The notes under the pieces were generated by a model that saw only the letters and a program-made list of their open reading frames with translations, was not told where the DNA came from and made no database searches. Made by a program: the position numbers and the translations under genes. A DNA stretch of 64,000 nucleotides, taken from contig NC_087064.1 of assembly GCF_963678635.1 (NCBI RefSeq), positions 36,527,716-36,591,715 on the forward strand, written 5' to 3'. This DNA is from Symsagittifera roscoffensis (Eukaryota; Xenacoelomorpha; Acoela; Convolutidae). Shown here piece after piece: positions 1 to 11,042 of this stretch (positions within the stretch are counted from its first letter, which is position 1; every line of letters begins with the position of its first letter).

Positions 1-320
1 TGAAGTCATTGAGGTTAGGGTTTAGTTGATTAGAATCGTTTGACATTTGTTTGCTTGGTCAAAAAGTGACACCGACCGTATACCTGGTATCTAATAAGCG
101 TGAAAAGATTAATAAAAGAAATCGAACTCTGCAGGTGGCAGTGTTGACAGGGGAGGGATATAGTCACAAAACATGCGTGGTTGGGTGATTTAAGCGGATG
201 TCAGGACTGATAGGGAATGGCGTGACTCAATTGAAACTAAGTGTAAAGAAAGATAAGGAATTGGACGGTTCCGGAGAGCTTTTAGGAGTCGAAACTGTGT
301 GTAGTTACTATTGAAAGTAG

Positions 321-474
321 TTGGTTCTCAGTCAGAGCAGAGAGCAATTGATACTGAGATAGAGTATAGTTGGTTCTCAGTTAGTTAGAGAAAACAATTT
401 TTGCTAGTGAATCGAGTTGTTGGTTCTCGGAGTGGGAGAACAATTATAGTAGAAACTGTAGTTAGTTGGTTCTC
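321..474 (+). repeat. Four imperfect TTGGTTCTC repeats
   Basis: TTGGTTCTC occurs at 321, 370, 420 and 466, spaced 46-50 bp apart. Each is followed by a variable purine-rich stretch with GAGA and AACAATT. They lie inside the LTR-like repeat. The copy near 28860 keeps one clear motif. Confidence 0.6.
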
Positions 475-488
475 ATCAGAGATTCTCT

Positions 489-515
489 AGAGAGAGAGAG
501 AGAGAGAGAGAGAGA
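489..515 (+). repeat. GA microsatellite
   Basis: An uninterrupted run of AG dinucleotides directly follows CTCT. The related locus at 28641-28660 carries a shorter CT run in inverted orientation, so the tract has changed length since the copies separated. Confidence 0.9.
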
Positions 516-660
516 ACAGTTTAGTGTTAGTGGAGTTAGTTGGAAGTTAATTGCAATTAGGCAGTTGTGCTGATAAACCGCGGACCCTTTCCTTTTAATT
601 TGATTATTAGATTATACCCTGGCCACTCAGAGCCTTCTGTAATTAGACGTATGTTCATTT

Positions 661-1116
661 GATTTAAAACACAATAGGAAATTCTTGAGTAGACAAGACA
701 GCTTGAATAGCAATACACCAGGAGGGGGCAAGCAACATAATACAATGCAGAATAGTTGCCACCAACTTAACCATTCGGGATTATAGATAGTACTGAATCT
801 CGGTCGCCCCGCTGAATTCACCACTCCAGGGACCACTTTGCGGTGTCGTTGAGAAGAGAGAATGAACCTAGAGAAGCAATCTCCCTATTCTACAACTTTT
901 TTTCGCAAATACTTTCTCAAAGTTTAGAATAGTCGGGTCCCTATCGTAATTTAACTATTAATTTCAAATTCAAAAATCCATTCAATTATTGTAATCCTTT
1001 ACTTGAACATACTTAGCTACTAAAAGAAGGGAGCTACGGATGACCACTTGACTAGCATAAAGCTCGAGTAGCATGAAAGTATTAAAACAAGAAAATGCAT
1101 CATCTATCCTATATGA
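661..1116. other. Intergenic, no gene recognised
   Basis: Ordinary AT-rich sequence. Short open frames on the minus strand resemble no family. The stretch ending near 850 may be the outer part of the LTR-like repeat. Confidence 0.5.
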
Positions 1117-1119
1117 TCT

Positions 1120-1440
1120 CAGAAATACAAAAAATAAGAACAATCCGTTCAATTTGAAACTTCCATTTCTGAGAAATAGAAATGTGAAAATAAGCAAACA
1201 ACAAGCGAAATAAACTTTGAAAGCAAGTGAACATCCACCCTCCTCCCAAATCTGCTAGGAGGGAGGATGTTAACTGGCTCAACTTCGAGAAACACAAAAC
1301 AACAAGAATATTCCGTTCGAATTGAAACTTGCTTTACTGAGAATTAGAAACTGAAAGTGAACAAACAACATGCAAATGAAATTTTAAAGCAAGTTAACAT
1401 TTGTCCCCTCCAAATCTGTTTAGGAGGAGGATGTTGACTT
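1120..1440 (+). repeat. Tandem duplication, ~167 bp unit x2
   Basis: 1120-1286 and 1287-1440 are diverged copies of one unit. Both contain CCGTTC followed by TTGAAACTT, then GCAAGT, a C-rich stretch, AAATCTG, and GGAGGATGTT. Each carries its own foldback: AACATCC with a CCTCC run against GGAGG and GGATGTT (about 1229-1270 and 1399-1434). Confidence 0.75.
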
Positions 1441-1576
1441 GTTTAAATTTAGCTCTGAGTTGGATATTTCTACCCAATCAGAATAGAGCAATTTACAGGC
1501 AGCGGTCTGTACAATTTTGAATAAAGAGCATTTAGATTGAAGGCTGGGGTGGAGGATCTTAACTTGGTCTTTTGAT

Positions 1577-1663
1577 TGGGGGCGGGAGGCGGAGGAGGGG
1601 TGAAGGAGGGGGAGGAAGGTTGAAGGGAGGGGAGGGGAGGGGAGGGGAGGGAAGTGGAAGCGG
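1577..1663 (+). repeat. G-rich polypurine tract, potential quadruplex
   Basis: The plus strand is nearly all G and A, with many runs of three to five G. The core at 1624-1653 is a (AGGGG)n array with more than four G-runs separated by single A, the classical intramolecular quadruplex pattern. It also gives a chance minus-strand open frame of proline and leucine that is not a gene. Confidence 0.8.
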
Positions 1664-1797
1664 GTGTTTTGTAGGACGTTAATTTGATCCAAATTTTACA
1701 TCACATAAATTAAGATTTTGTGTTTCGATTTTGAGCCAGTCGATACGATTTTCAGTTTAAAAATTTTTATGCTGGTCGAGTTTTATGCTAGTCGATC

Positions 1798-1826
1798 GCT
1801 TAAAGACCGAGACTAGGTCTTTAAGC
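1798..1826. repeat. Perfect 11 bp hairpin
   Basis: GCTTAAAGACC at 1798-1808 pairs perfectly with GGTCTTTAAGC at 1816-1826 around a 7-nt loop. Confidence 0.85.
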
Positions 1827-2062
1827 AGGCCACAGTGTAAAAATTCAATAAAACTAAATTTATATTAAAGGAAGATTCGAATAGGAAGCGGTTAGAACAT
1901 TCTTAACTTCGCTGAGAAACCTTGAAATCAGTGTTTTTGATCTAAATAAACGGCGGTATTACATCTTTCAACCTTTCAATTAAGTTTGTTTATCGAGTCA
2001 GGTAAAAGGTTCATTTTTTCTGGTAAAAAGTTGGTTTTTACAACTTTGTTAAAAAGAGAAAT

Positions 2063-2238
2063 AATCAGGATTGAAATTTTACAGACGAATAGCTGCAGTC
2101 AAATTCTTGATCATCATTGAAAAGTTTAAATTGGGGACCGACCTTTCATCTTCGTGAAAAATTGATGACCATTTTAAACAATTCAATGATCTTCAAGAAC
2201 ACGACTGCAGCCATTTGTCTGTAAAACTTCAATCCTAA
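2063..2238. repeat. Foldback element 1 (~175 bp)
   Basis: The two halves are imperfect inverted repeats: TTACAGACGAATAGCTGCAG in the left arm faces CTGCAGCCATTTGTCTGTAA in the right arm, and pairing continues inward through TTGAAGATCATTGAA-type sequence. A MITE or a palindromised duplication would both give this. No target duplication is evident. Confidence 0.75.
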
Positions 2239-2282
2239 CTTTGTCTATCTGTACCAAAACTGTAACGAACGATACATTGGTG

Positions 2283-2582
2283 CCGATTCACAATCCAATC
2301 TTCAGATTGACTAAAATTTAATAACTCTGAGTTATCACGAGCTGTTTTTAATTGTCGACTTAAAATATTTTCTCTACAAAACTGAACAGCTCAAAAAAAT
2401 ACCAAGATAAGTCACTTGATAACCGGGTGCTATAGACTCGGTTATCAAGTGATTTATGTTTGCCTTTTCTAAAGCTGTTCAGTTCTCTAGAGAAAAGATT
2501 TTAAGTTGAAGATTAAAAACATCTCAAGACAATTCAAAATTATTAAAACTTTGTCAATCTGAAGTTTGGATTGTGAATCGAC
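2283..2582. repeat. Foldback element 2 (~300 bp)
   Basis: A long imperfect palindrome. CGATTCACAATCCA at 2284 faces TGGATTGTGAATCG ending at 2580. Inner pairs include CTGAACAGCT with AGCTGTTCAG, and the centre is AACCG/CGGTT near 2421-2443. It lies about 45 bp from foldback element 1. The length and structure fit a MITE, but no target duplication was found. Confidence 0.8.
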
Positions 2583-2599
2583 AAAAATAGTTCGCTCGA

Positions 2600-3290
2600 C
2601 ACAATTGAACACAAATTTATACCACAGTCGAACTCAAAGTCGAGACATAGAGTCGAGTCGTTCGAAAAAAAGTCGAACAAAACAAATTCCACCAAGAATT
2701 TGATTTCAATGTCGGGTTTTTTGCTTGCAAAACTGTATAACAGTTGTTTTTAGCAACAAAAAATCCAGTATTTATCTATTTTTAAAGAGCCGTTAGCTAG
2801 AACAGCAAATTCGCAGATTTTATACAGGACCCCCACGCAAAGGCCTGCACATGGTTCCAAAAAATATACAATAGTAAATTTTGGAGGCGACGACAAAACC
2901 GTCGAACACAGACGAAATAGTTTTTATCGGTCAGAATTTTCGATCGAAAAACTTCTCGCTCGAATTCAGTCGAAACGTTTGTCCTCAGTCGAACTTGGTC
3001 AAAATGCTTTTCCTCGGTCGAACATAGTCAAAACATCTATGCGGGATTGATCAAGTTTTTTTTTAAATGTCCGTCGAGAAAGTCGAAACATATCTGAATT
3101 GGGTTGAACAAAGTCCAACACTTTTTTTTGGGTCGAGAAAATCGAAACATAGCAAATTGGCCGAGAAAGTCAAAATATACCAAAGTTTGGTCGAGTGAGT
3201 CGAAACAATCCAAATTTTGGTCGAGTAACTCGAAACAGTTTTGTCGGGAAAGTCGAAAGATAAATCGAGCACCTCGACCAGGGTAGTAAT
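2600..3290 (+). repeat. GTCGA-rich degenerate array
   Basis: The motif GTCGA recurs very often. From about 3060 it forms a loose repeat: GGTCGAG, about four bases, AGTCGAAACA, then an AT-rich spacer such as CCAAATTTT. Open frames here (3063-3286, both strands) only reflect the repeat. The arrangement resembles the GTCGCGAAAGTC array at 38.4 kb. Confidence 0.7.
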
Positions 3291-3394
3291 CGAGAAAATA
3301 AGAAATTTCTAAAGATTGACTGGTGCTCTAAGTAAAAATTTTTGATAACTAACAGTTGTCAGATAAAATAATGTGCTTTGTGCTGCTGGTGAAG

Positions 3395-3438
3395 TTTGAA
3401 TTCCGGCTTGTAATCCCTTCGGCTTGATGTTCCGACGG
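3395..3438 (+). repeat. 16 bp minisatellite, CTTG..TCC..CGG
   Basis: CTTGTAATCCCTTCGG (3407-3422) and CTTGATGTTCCGACGG (3423-3438) are adjacent copies, preceded by a partial copy ending TTCCGG. The same 16 bp unit recurs at 18353-18400. Confidence 0.65.
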
Positions 3439-3479
3439 CCGGAACCAAAAATGAGTGAGCATACCTAAGTTGATTTTCA

Positions 3480-4150
3480 AATGACTACATTCTCTTTCAT
3501 GATAAATTGCTTGTTACAAAATTAAATTCATTGTTCCGAATAACGAAGACCCCCATAGACCAAAAATGTTCATCATACAATTCCATGAGTTATGTCTATG
3601 AAAAAACGTTACTCAAACAAAACAAAAATGGAAACTGTATGTCTAGCATTTTTTCAGTGGCAACAGAAAAAGTTTTGTCAAGTATTTTCGAAATTACTTC
3701 CAAAATAATTGTTGTATTACTCCAGCGCTAAACAATTTTTGTACTCGAAAAAACGTTCTAAGTTTTTTTGCATAATTTTTGAATGCTAAACTTAGTTCTG
3801 CATGCACAAAAGGTGTATTATTTTTCCGTTTCACTCAATAGTTTTGTTTCAAAAACGCTCGAAAAACGTCTTTTTTCTATTCCAAATTTTTACATGCCTT
3901 CGGCAATCCTTGATTCATTACAATTTCAAATTCAAAAACTTAGCTTCTTTGAAATTTTTGCCAAAACTTCATTAGTTTGCTACCTTCATTATATGTTTCG
4001 TGTAGGTCATCCATAATCAATTTGCTTCTATGCAAAACTTTTACGAAGATACTTATTGGCTCTAATTTAGAATAGCCAGAGTCTTTGTCATGTGTTTTCA
4101 GTTGCGGCATAACCCAAAAACTTTGAGAAGAACTTAAATATCAAAACACT
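3480..4150. other. AT-rich intergenic, no gene recognised
   Basis: Contains 74 and 77 codon open frames with no recognisable similarity and no gene-like context. They are best treated as chance frames in low-complexity DNA. Confidence 0.5.
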
Positions 4151-4158
4151 TTTTTGGT

Positions 4159-4283
4159 TAATGGAAAAATGCTAGACATAAAAATTCCATGATTGAAAAA
4201 AAAACACTAATCATAGACCTTTCAAGCAGATTTATGTACTTATGCAATTGCATGAAAAACGTATGAGTAGCATTTTTCCATTA
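4159..4283. repeat. Inverted repeat with 15 bp perfect arms
   Basis: TAATGGAAAAATGCT at 4159-4173 is the exact reverse complement of AGCATTTTTCCATTA at 4269-4283, with a ~95 bp AT-rich interior. Confidence 0.8.
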
Positions 4284-4309
4284 CCGAAGGTTGTTTGATT
4301 AGACTGTTT

Positions 4310-4530
4310 GGTCAACCCGGGCTTGGGGTTTTTATTCAGTCAATTTTTGACTTTTTAACTAAGCTTTTTTGACAGAAGTTTTTCAAAACATCTACAAAGT
4401 TTTTCTGTCTGGCGCCCAGCGTTAAAACGTTTTTGTAACTTTGATGCCTTTTTGTAAAGTTATGAGGTTTTGGAAAGTGCGAAATTTTACCTTCGTATGA
4501 GACACATAAGCGGCGGATCAATGCGTTCCA
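4310..4530 (+). repeat. Possible decayed family B fragment
   Basis: The TTTTTATTCAGTCAATTTTTGAC stretch near 4328 and the following TTATGAGGTTTTGG-type sequence match the interior of family B (for example 7760-7920). No conserved 3' hairpin follows, so this is a 5' or internal fragment at best. Confidence 0.4.
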
Positions 4531-4539
4531 AACTTAAAA

Positions 4540-7500
4540 TTATCCCCATATGCAATTGTAAACTACAAAAGGATATGGTCAGCGTCTAGCAGCCCAATTA
4601 TACCACCAAAGGACTTGCTACATTCATCCACCAGTGACGCGTGTTATAAGAACGAAACTTACTGCGCGTAGGTTATTTCAAATTGGCTAAATTAACATCT
4701 TTCACAGGGGAAACGTTTTTTTTCTAATTTTGAGCTCAAAAAACAATATCTTTCTGATAGTTAGGAAAATTGTATCAAAAAAGCCTAGTTAAAAAATGAT
4801 TGAAAAGCTTACTTACTTTGAAGTCGGAGCAAGGATAAACGTCAAGTTTTCAAATTATCGAGTCAGATTACGATTAAGATTGGATTCAAGATGGAAATGT
4901 TTATGGCCGAAGAGTCACATTTGCATAATAATCTTACGATACCAAACAGATGAACAATGAACAAAAAAAGGCTAAAATAGATAAAAGAAAAAATCACCAA
5001 TGCAAAAAATGTAAAGAAATTTTCCTTTATTGATATAAGATCAAAACTAAAATGCATTTTTACAGACACAAGAAAACCATACGGTGAAATACTGAACGCA
5101 GATTATGAACACGACACTTTCAGCCAAAAAACGGAATAAAGAAACACAGATGAAGAGAGTCTGAAGCTGCGACAAAATTGTGAAGAATGGGGAAACATTG
5201 AAGAAGAATAACAAAAACTTTGCCCGGAAAACGCAAATATACTTTCTTGCTCTAATGTTCCTCATCAAGCAGTAAAAAAATGACATAGTAGTACGATATT
5301 GACTATATAACTTGAAAAAAAAAGACAACAGATTTCAATTCCAAAAAATTCAAAAATCCTGTTTTTTCAATTTATTTGGCAGTGACATATTTTCGACCAA
5401 ATCAAACTAGAAAAAAAACTATTCCGTTTCAATTTGAATGATCTGTTCAAACTCAGCAATAGACACTTTGTTTTAAAATGATTTGTCAGAAACTTACATC
5501 ATAAATTGATACATAGACACAATCAGCACTCGCTCTTTGTTAAACAATCAGAGAACTTTCTTAGTTAAACAATTCAAAAATCTTTAAAAATTTATACAAA
5601 ATATTTATTACGTTAATTGAACTGAATGAAAGGAAATCGCAAGTCTATAAATCAAACAACGGAAAACTTTGCTATATCAACAGAAAAAGTAGTAAAAAAC
5701 AGGTTTAGTTCAAAATGTTTAATTCCACGAGGCATTCAGAAGAGTGCTTATTCTGCATCGAATTCCACACAGAGTTCTAGATATTGATTCCAGAAAGTTA
5801 GGAAACAAACTAAAACAAACAGAAAAAACAACGAAAGCGAAAGAGTTTCAAACCATAAAAATGAATTATGTTACTTAAATATCGAACCTTATTAATCATC
5901 AAACAAATGTTAATAAAAAAGCTGAAATGCTTTTTTCAGAATAATTCACAAAAAATACTCAGTTATCACGAACGCAAATTAACTTATTTAATATCAGTAA
6001 AATTACCAAATAATCACCAATAGACTTTTCTTAACGACTTCATTTGGACCTATATAATGCAAAACAACAATGTATAGAAACTATTTCTTTATTAGAAAAC
6101 CAAATAAAAAAAGCAAAGTACCATGAATTAAAAATTACTTTTCATTGAACTCTAGTGCGTAACCGACCATCCGTAAAATTTTAGTTTCTTTCAAGGGCGT
6201 GGAATGTTTTTTTTCTAAAATGGTGCATAAAAAAGTTCTGATCCTTTAGTTTTTCTAATCTTGATATTGTTTTTGTTATTTTTGATGATTTGATACCGTT
6301 GCAGTTCAACAAAAATAACCCAAATTATAGACTATCAAGGTTTAAAAAGAGCAAAATTTTTAAACTAATAAAAAAAAAGAAAAAAAATCAATTTTTCTTC
6401 AGCCAAATCCTTTGAAATTAAATTTTTTTCTGCGGATCTTCATTTAAAAATTATATTTCACGTCCTGGTAACAAATAAATTCAGAACTACCTACTATAAC
6501 TATTTATATCCTCAAAATTACTTCATAACCGGAGGAAGTACAAATTAAAAGATGGAAAGCTGGTTGCTGTTTAAACAAAAAATTTTCGGACCATAATCAT
6601 GAAAGAAGTGATTTTTTTGTCACATTATTGTCAGTTTTAGTGGGTGGTGCATTTCGAGAACTGTACGCTCGCGTAGAAGATTACTAAAATAGGCAAAGTT
6701 TTAAGTTTTCTTAAAAATTTTTTTTGCCGAATAAGCGCTAAATGAAACAACCAAAACTAAATTTTAGCACATTAAAGTTAAATTTTTTCTCCTAGAAGTC
6801 TAACAAAAAAATGATTTCCATATAACGAGCGTTACCCGATTGCATTTCTCGCTTGAAATTTGACTACATCTCAAAAAATTCAAAATAGTTTTTTCGACTC
6901 TGGGAGAACAACTGAAAAAATTTTGATGTCGCTCGAATCACGACTTAAAATTCTTTAAAATGAAATAGCACTCAACCTATTCCGCTGTTTATTGTGGCAC
7001 CTGAGAAAAAAAAGAAAAAAAAAAACTACAAAGTCTCTCCCCCCCCCCCCGTTTTCAGTGGTCGGAATAATTAAAACTGTTTAAAAAGTAGCACACATTT
7101 TTCTGTCAAAGATTCTTAAAACTGTTTCAACAAAATTCAAGATTTCAACATGATCAAGATCATAGAACAGTTCACAGAACGACTAACTGGTCATGTTTTC
7201 TTTTTGCCCATAGCGCAGACAACCAAAAATAATGGAATACCAAAACATTTTCTTTGTAAAATTGTAACTATTGTGATTTCTCGCCGAGCGACCGAGAAGT
7301 TTCATAAAAAATATGCAAACATAATTTAATAGTTGTCATCATCGAGGAAGACTTGACCCAAAATATTCACACTACCTGACTAAGAATGATATATTGAGAG
7401 CAATGAGAATTTTATTAACACTTGATAAAAAATTGAAAAACTAACCAACGTTTTTATCAAAATTGTTAATAAAAAATTTCTATTTCGGAAGTTTTAACAT

Positions 7501-7700
7501 TTTTCAGACAATAAAGTAACATGACAACAAAACCGCAAAAAATCGAGAATAAAAATAAATCAGAAGAACTCTCAAAGCAATCATTGAGCAGCCAAAAATA
7601 CTACTTTGCCCCAAAAAAGTTGCCAAAAGTTTCAGCATCGGAGCAGTACTAATACAAACCTGAAAACAGAATCAAATGAATTGGATCTAAGTGAGAAAAC
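4540..7700. other. AT-rich intergenic, no gene recognised
   Basis: Open frames at 4863-5069 and 5047-5328 (minus) and 7606-7800 (plus) encode Phe/Lys-rich low-complexity peptides without domain similarity. A C-homopolymer lies near 7038-7050. No RNA gene or transposon end was identified. Confidence 0.45.
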
Positions 7701-7717
7701 TCACGAATTCATACACA

Positions 7718-8190
7718 TATTTGTTCCGACTTTCGAAGAAAACGTAATATTTATGCTCGGTGTGGTTTTTTTATTCAGTCATTTTTGCCGATCGAAATAA
7801 TTTTTTTCAACAAAAGTTATTTATACATCATTGAAGATATCGACTTTTTGAGTTCAAATTTAAAAAGATATTTTACCTCAGATTATTTTTTGTAAAATTC
7901 TGAAGGTTTGAAAATTGCCAAATTGGCCATGTTCTGGAACAAATTATGCGCGCTTTGAAGAGTTCATTCATAGTGCTGAGAACTTAACGCGAAATAATTA
8001 TGACTGGCGAATTTTCCCGCGCAATAAAATTGTTTCAAATTGAATTGAGGCTATCTAATTGGTCGTACTATTTTCGTACGACTAAAAATTCGTCATTTTT
8101 TTTATAGTCCAGAATTTGTAGGTTTTCAATACTTTCTTCTCCAAAATCTATTCGATCTGCTTTGCCCTGATACACGAGCAGTCTTGTTTT
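7718..8190 (+). mobile_element. Family B non-autonomous element, copy 1
   Basis: It shares ordered blocks with the other copies: TTGTTCC..TTTTC, ACGTAATATTT, GTGG plus a T-run and TTCAGTC, then a Phe-rich AT interior, and a 3' end of TTTGCCCTGATAC..CGAGCAGTCTTGTT. There is no coding capacity. No terminal inverted repeats or target duplications were seen. The 5' boundary is approximate. Confidence 0.6.
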
Positions 8191-8387
8191 GGTTGTCAAC
8201 TCTCATGGAAGAATCCACTACAAGAGTATTTGTATTGTCAACACAGTATAGAACTATAGCTTAACACCAAACCTCTCAAAAAAATTAATCACAGATCAAA
8301 AGCCAATTTTGTTATTATCCAAAACAAGCATTCAAATCACAAAAAAGCACATTAAACCAAAATCGCGGAAAGCACAGGTTCGAATTT

Positions 8388-8856
8388 TTTGTTCCAATTT
8401 TTGTAACAAAAGTAACGGAATATTTGTACTCGGGTGGGTTTTTTTTCTTCAGACAAATTCCGACTTTTTACCTAGCCATTTTTGACGGAATTTTGTTCTT
8501 TTCATTCAAAATGTGTTGTTGTTTTGAGCTTAAACTTGAAATGATATTTCACTTGTGATAATTTTTTGTAAATTTATGGGGGCTAAAGATTGCCCTTTTG
8601 GCCAATTTGGGACAATTAACGTGCGATATTTTTCTCGCTATTAACGGGGAAGCAGAGATTTAATTCGCCTTAGAAGTCGTTCCAAATTGGATGAAAAAAG
8701 CTTATTTGCAAAAATTGATGTGTTACTAGGAGCAAAATCGATCACTTTGTACTTAATTTGGTTTTGGTGGGATGATTTTCACAAAAGTTTCAAATTAAAA
8801 AAAGTTTATTTTTTTCATGTGAATACTGCTTCGCCCTGATACGAGCAGTCTTGTTG
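8388..8856 (+). mobile_element. Family B non-autonomous element, copy 2
   Basis: It has the same block order as copy 1. Near 8395 are TGTAACAAAAGTAACGGAAT and a GGTGGG-T-run-CTTCAGAC block. Later come AGCTTATTTGC and GTTACTAGGAGCAAAATCGA, and the 3' end is CTTCGCCCTGATACGAGCAG followed by TCTTGTT. It follows copy 1 by about 200 bp in the same orientation. Confidence 0.65.
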
Positions 8857-8869
8857 ATTTTTTTAACTT

Positions 8870-10066
8870 GGGATATCTATAACCTAGATTCCGCACTTTC
8901 CGTCTATTACCTGAATTGAGGACGTTCAAAGTAACTCAACGACAAACCATTAAGCAATTGATAAGCGAGTAATTTTTGAAGTATTAGGGTTTCGAATATG
9001 AATATCTTAGGTACTTTTGTGAATGTTTATGAATATCAAAGGGTTTTTCAATCTCAAATTCATAATATAAACCCTAACAGCTTTTTATCGATATTTAAAA
9101 CAATACTGAGGAATCTATACTACTTATTTGTGTTATTATATACAGTAAAACAGCGTCATAGAGAACTTACACTGCACCTAAGGTTAAAAAGCCAATCAAC
9201 TCCTTAGAACGACTCAATTTCATGAACCAAATAGCTTTATACGTTAAAAGTCCATAACTGGACTGGCTTTGCAACAACTATACAAACCTCTCAGCATAAT
9301 TCAACGGATTATTTGTCATTGACGCATCTGACGCTTCAAAAACTGATGAAAAAGAAGAAAAAAAACACTCCTTTTAATTTTTATCAGAAGTCAAACTGCA
9401 TTCTCAAAAAGTAACAAAAATCTTCAATAAATACACGAAAAGAGAGATATCAAAAAGAAGGTAAACAACAATTTTCAAAAATGATTAAAACTACCACTTT
9501 GGTTCTTACATTTTCGATATGTTAAAAAACGAAAAAAAAATATCAAAAAGATGGAGTTGAGAAAAAATAAGACACCAAAAAATCAAACAGAAAAAAAGCA
9601 ATACAAAACATTAAACGAACATTTTTATTGATAATCCAACGTTTGAGAATCAAAAACAGAAATGCTTTTATAGACAAGCAAATCATACAATAACAAAACC
9701 CCGACGAAGTAAGAAAAATGACATACCATTGACATAATAACCACAAAGCAAAAAATTAGTAGACATCTACAAACCCAAAAATTCAAATATATACACTAGA
9801 GTCTCTGCATTTTGTTTTGATCTAAAATATGGCGAAAATCAAGAAACCTAGAAAAGTATGCTGAAATCAACAAATGCAAAGAGCAGATGAATTGACAATA
9901 ACTCTACCTCCAAATTTACAACTCAATTCAAAAATATTTTTGTTATTGTTTATCCCAAAAAACTTTTGACTAGAATCGAAGATTAGAAAGAAAACATCCT
10001 ACGAAGTTTGAACAGAATTGGAAAAATTGGCAAAAAATTCGTAATTTGAGTTAATTGGTTTCTCAA
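8870..10066. other. AT-rich intergenic upstream of BEL/Pao element
   Basis: Short open frames at 8998-9207 and 9543-9746 show no recognisable domains. No RNA gene or transposon end was found. The sequence changes abruptly at about 10068, where the BEL/Pao terminal repeat begins. Confidence 0.45.
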
Positions 10067-10070
10067 TCTA

Positions 10071-11042
10071 TGTCTACGACATTTGAACTTTAATCTTTGC
10101 CGAACATAATTTTGCCACAAATTTGACATGAATATGCCGCCAAATTAGTAAACTGAAAGACTCAAAACTCAAAAATCAAAAAGAAATCATTTAAAAAAAG
10201 AAACAACTAAACTACGATCTGAAATTGGAATCTTAATCATCCAAAACGTATTGCCATTGTCATTGGCGCACAATAGTTTTTTAAAAAAAGAAACCGAAAC
10301 CAAGGTTTTTTTGTTTGAAAAATCAACGAACCCATCCTTATACTATCCAATCATATTGTTTACTTTTTTTTCTTTTTTTTGGATTGTAAGTTCCAAAGAA
10401 AAAAAAACTCAAAATCATTTTTTTTGTTACAATACAATTGCAAGGGTTCCATGTAATCAAAGGAATTACATACTGGCCATTTTACATTTTGTCTGACACG
10501 TCAAAACGTGAATTAAGTTTAGGAGACATAGTCAATTAGAAATGAATTCAACCTATGATGCTGTTTTTAAAGTCATAGAAACAGACGTAGAACTTTTATC
10601 AAAAGCAACTAACCAAGCCATAAGCGATTCCGAAGTACAGATCATAAACGATTTCTTAACGGAATTGAGGAGCTTGCTTGACGATGCCAATAACGAAGCA
10701 GTCAAGATAATACGCACCGGAACGGACCAGCAAGACTCAATCATTGAACGATTGAAAACTTTGAAAGTTTTGTACCGAACGATCCAACTACGACATCAAA
10801 ACGATACGAGCGTACCCTCAACAACACTGCCACGTCTTCTTTAAACTCATCACGAGTAGCCAGCAAGGTCTCGACGCCTTCAATAATACGACAAGCCTTG
10901 GAAAATCCTCCCCTTCGACGCCAAATGGAAAGTTTAACCCGTAGTAACACTACACAAAACGTCACCATGGACCAGGACACCCCGGACGATTTGCCACAAT
11001 TTTCTCGATTGCCAGCAATCTTAAACGCTACTTCAAACCACA
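10071..11042 (+). repeat. 5' terminal direct repeat of BEL/Pao (TGTC...CACA)
   Basis: Matches 17117-18091 with scattered substitutions, starting TGTCTACGACATTTGAACTT and ending CTTCAAACCACA. The ends read TG...CA, as in an LTR. Unusually, its last 500 bp hold the start of gag (ATG at 10542). Just inside the repeat (11043 on) I see no TGG-type primer binding site. Either this is an LTR with embedded coding sequence, or the true LTR is shorter and the second copy includes part of a neighbouring truncated element. Confidence 0.85.

Larger units (their letters stand above)
310..660 (+). repeat. LTR-like interspersed repeat, copy 1
   Basis: This stretch is about 80% identical to the reverse complement of 28515-28875. 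The best match is 550-612 (GTGCTGAT then CGCGGAC, TTTCCTT and TTATTAGA) against 28560-28620. The homologous part also covers the CTCTAGAGAGAGAG motif and a TTGGTTCTC motif. No coding sequence is visible. The GA tract and tandem promoter-like motifs would suit an LTR or 5' leader of a retrotransposon, but no partner LTR lies in the window, so the class is inferred. Confidence 0.5.

Noticed and set aside
1420-1692. Minus-strand 90-codon Pro/Leu-rich frame.
   Set aside because: It is the translation of the G-rich polypurine tract; low complexity with no gene signals.
3063-3286. Opposed 69 and 60 codon frames with regular Ser/Thr/Lys spacing.
   Set aside because: The periodicity comes from the GTCGA repeat.
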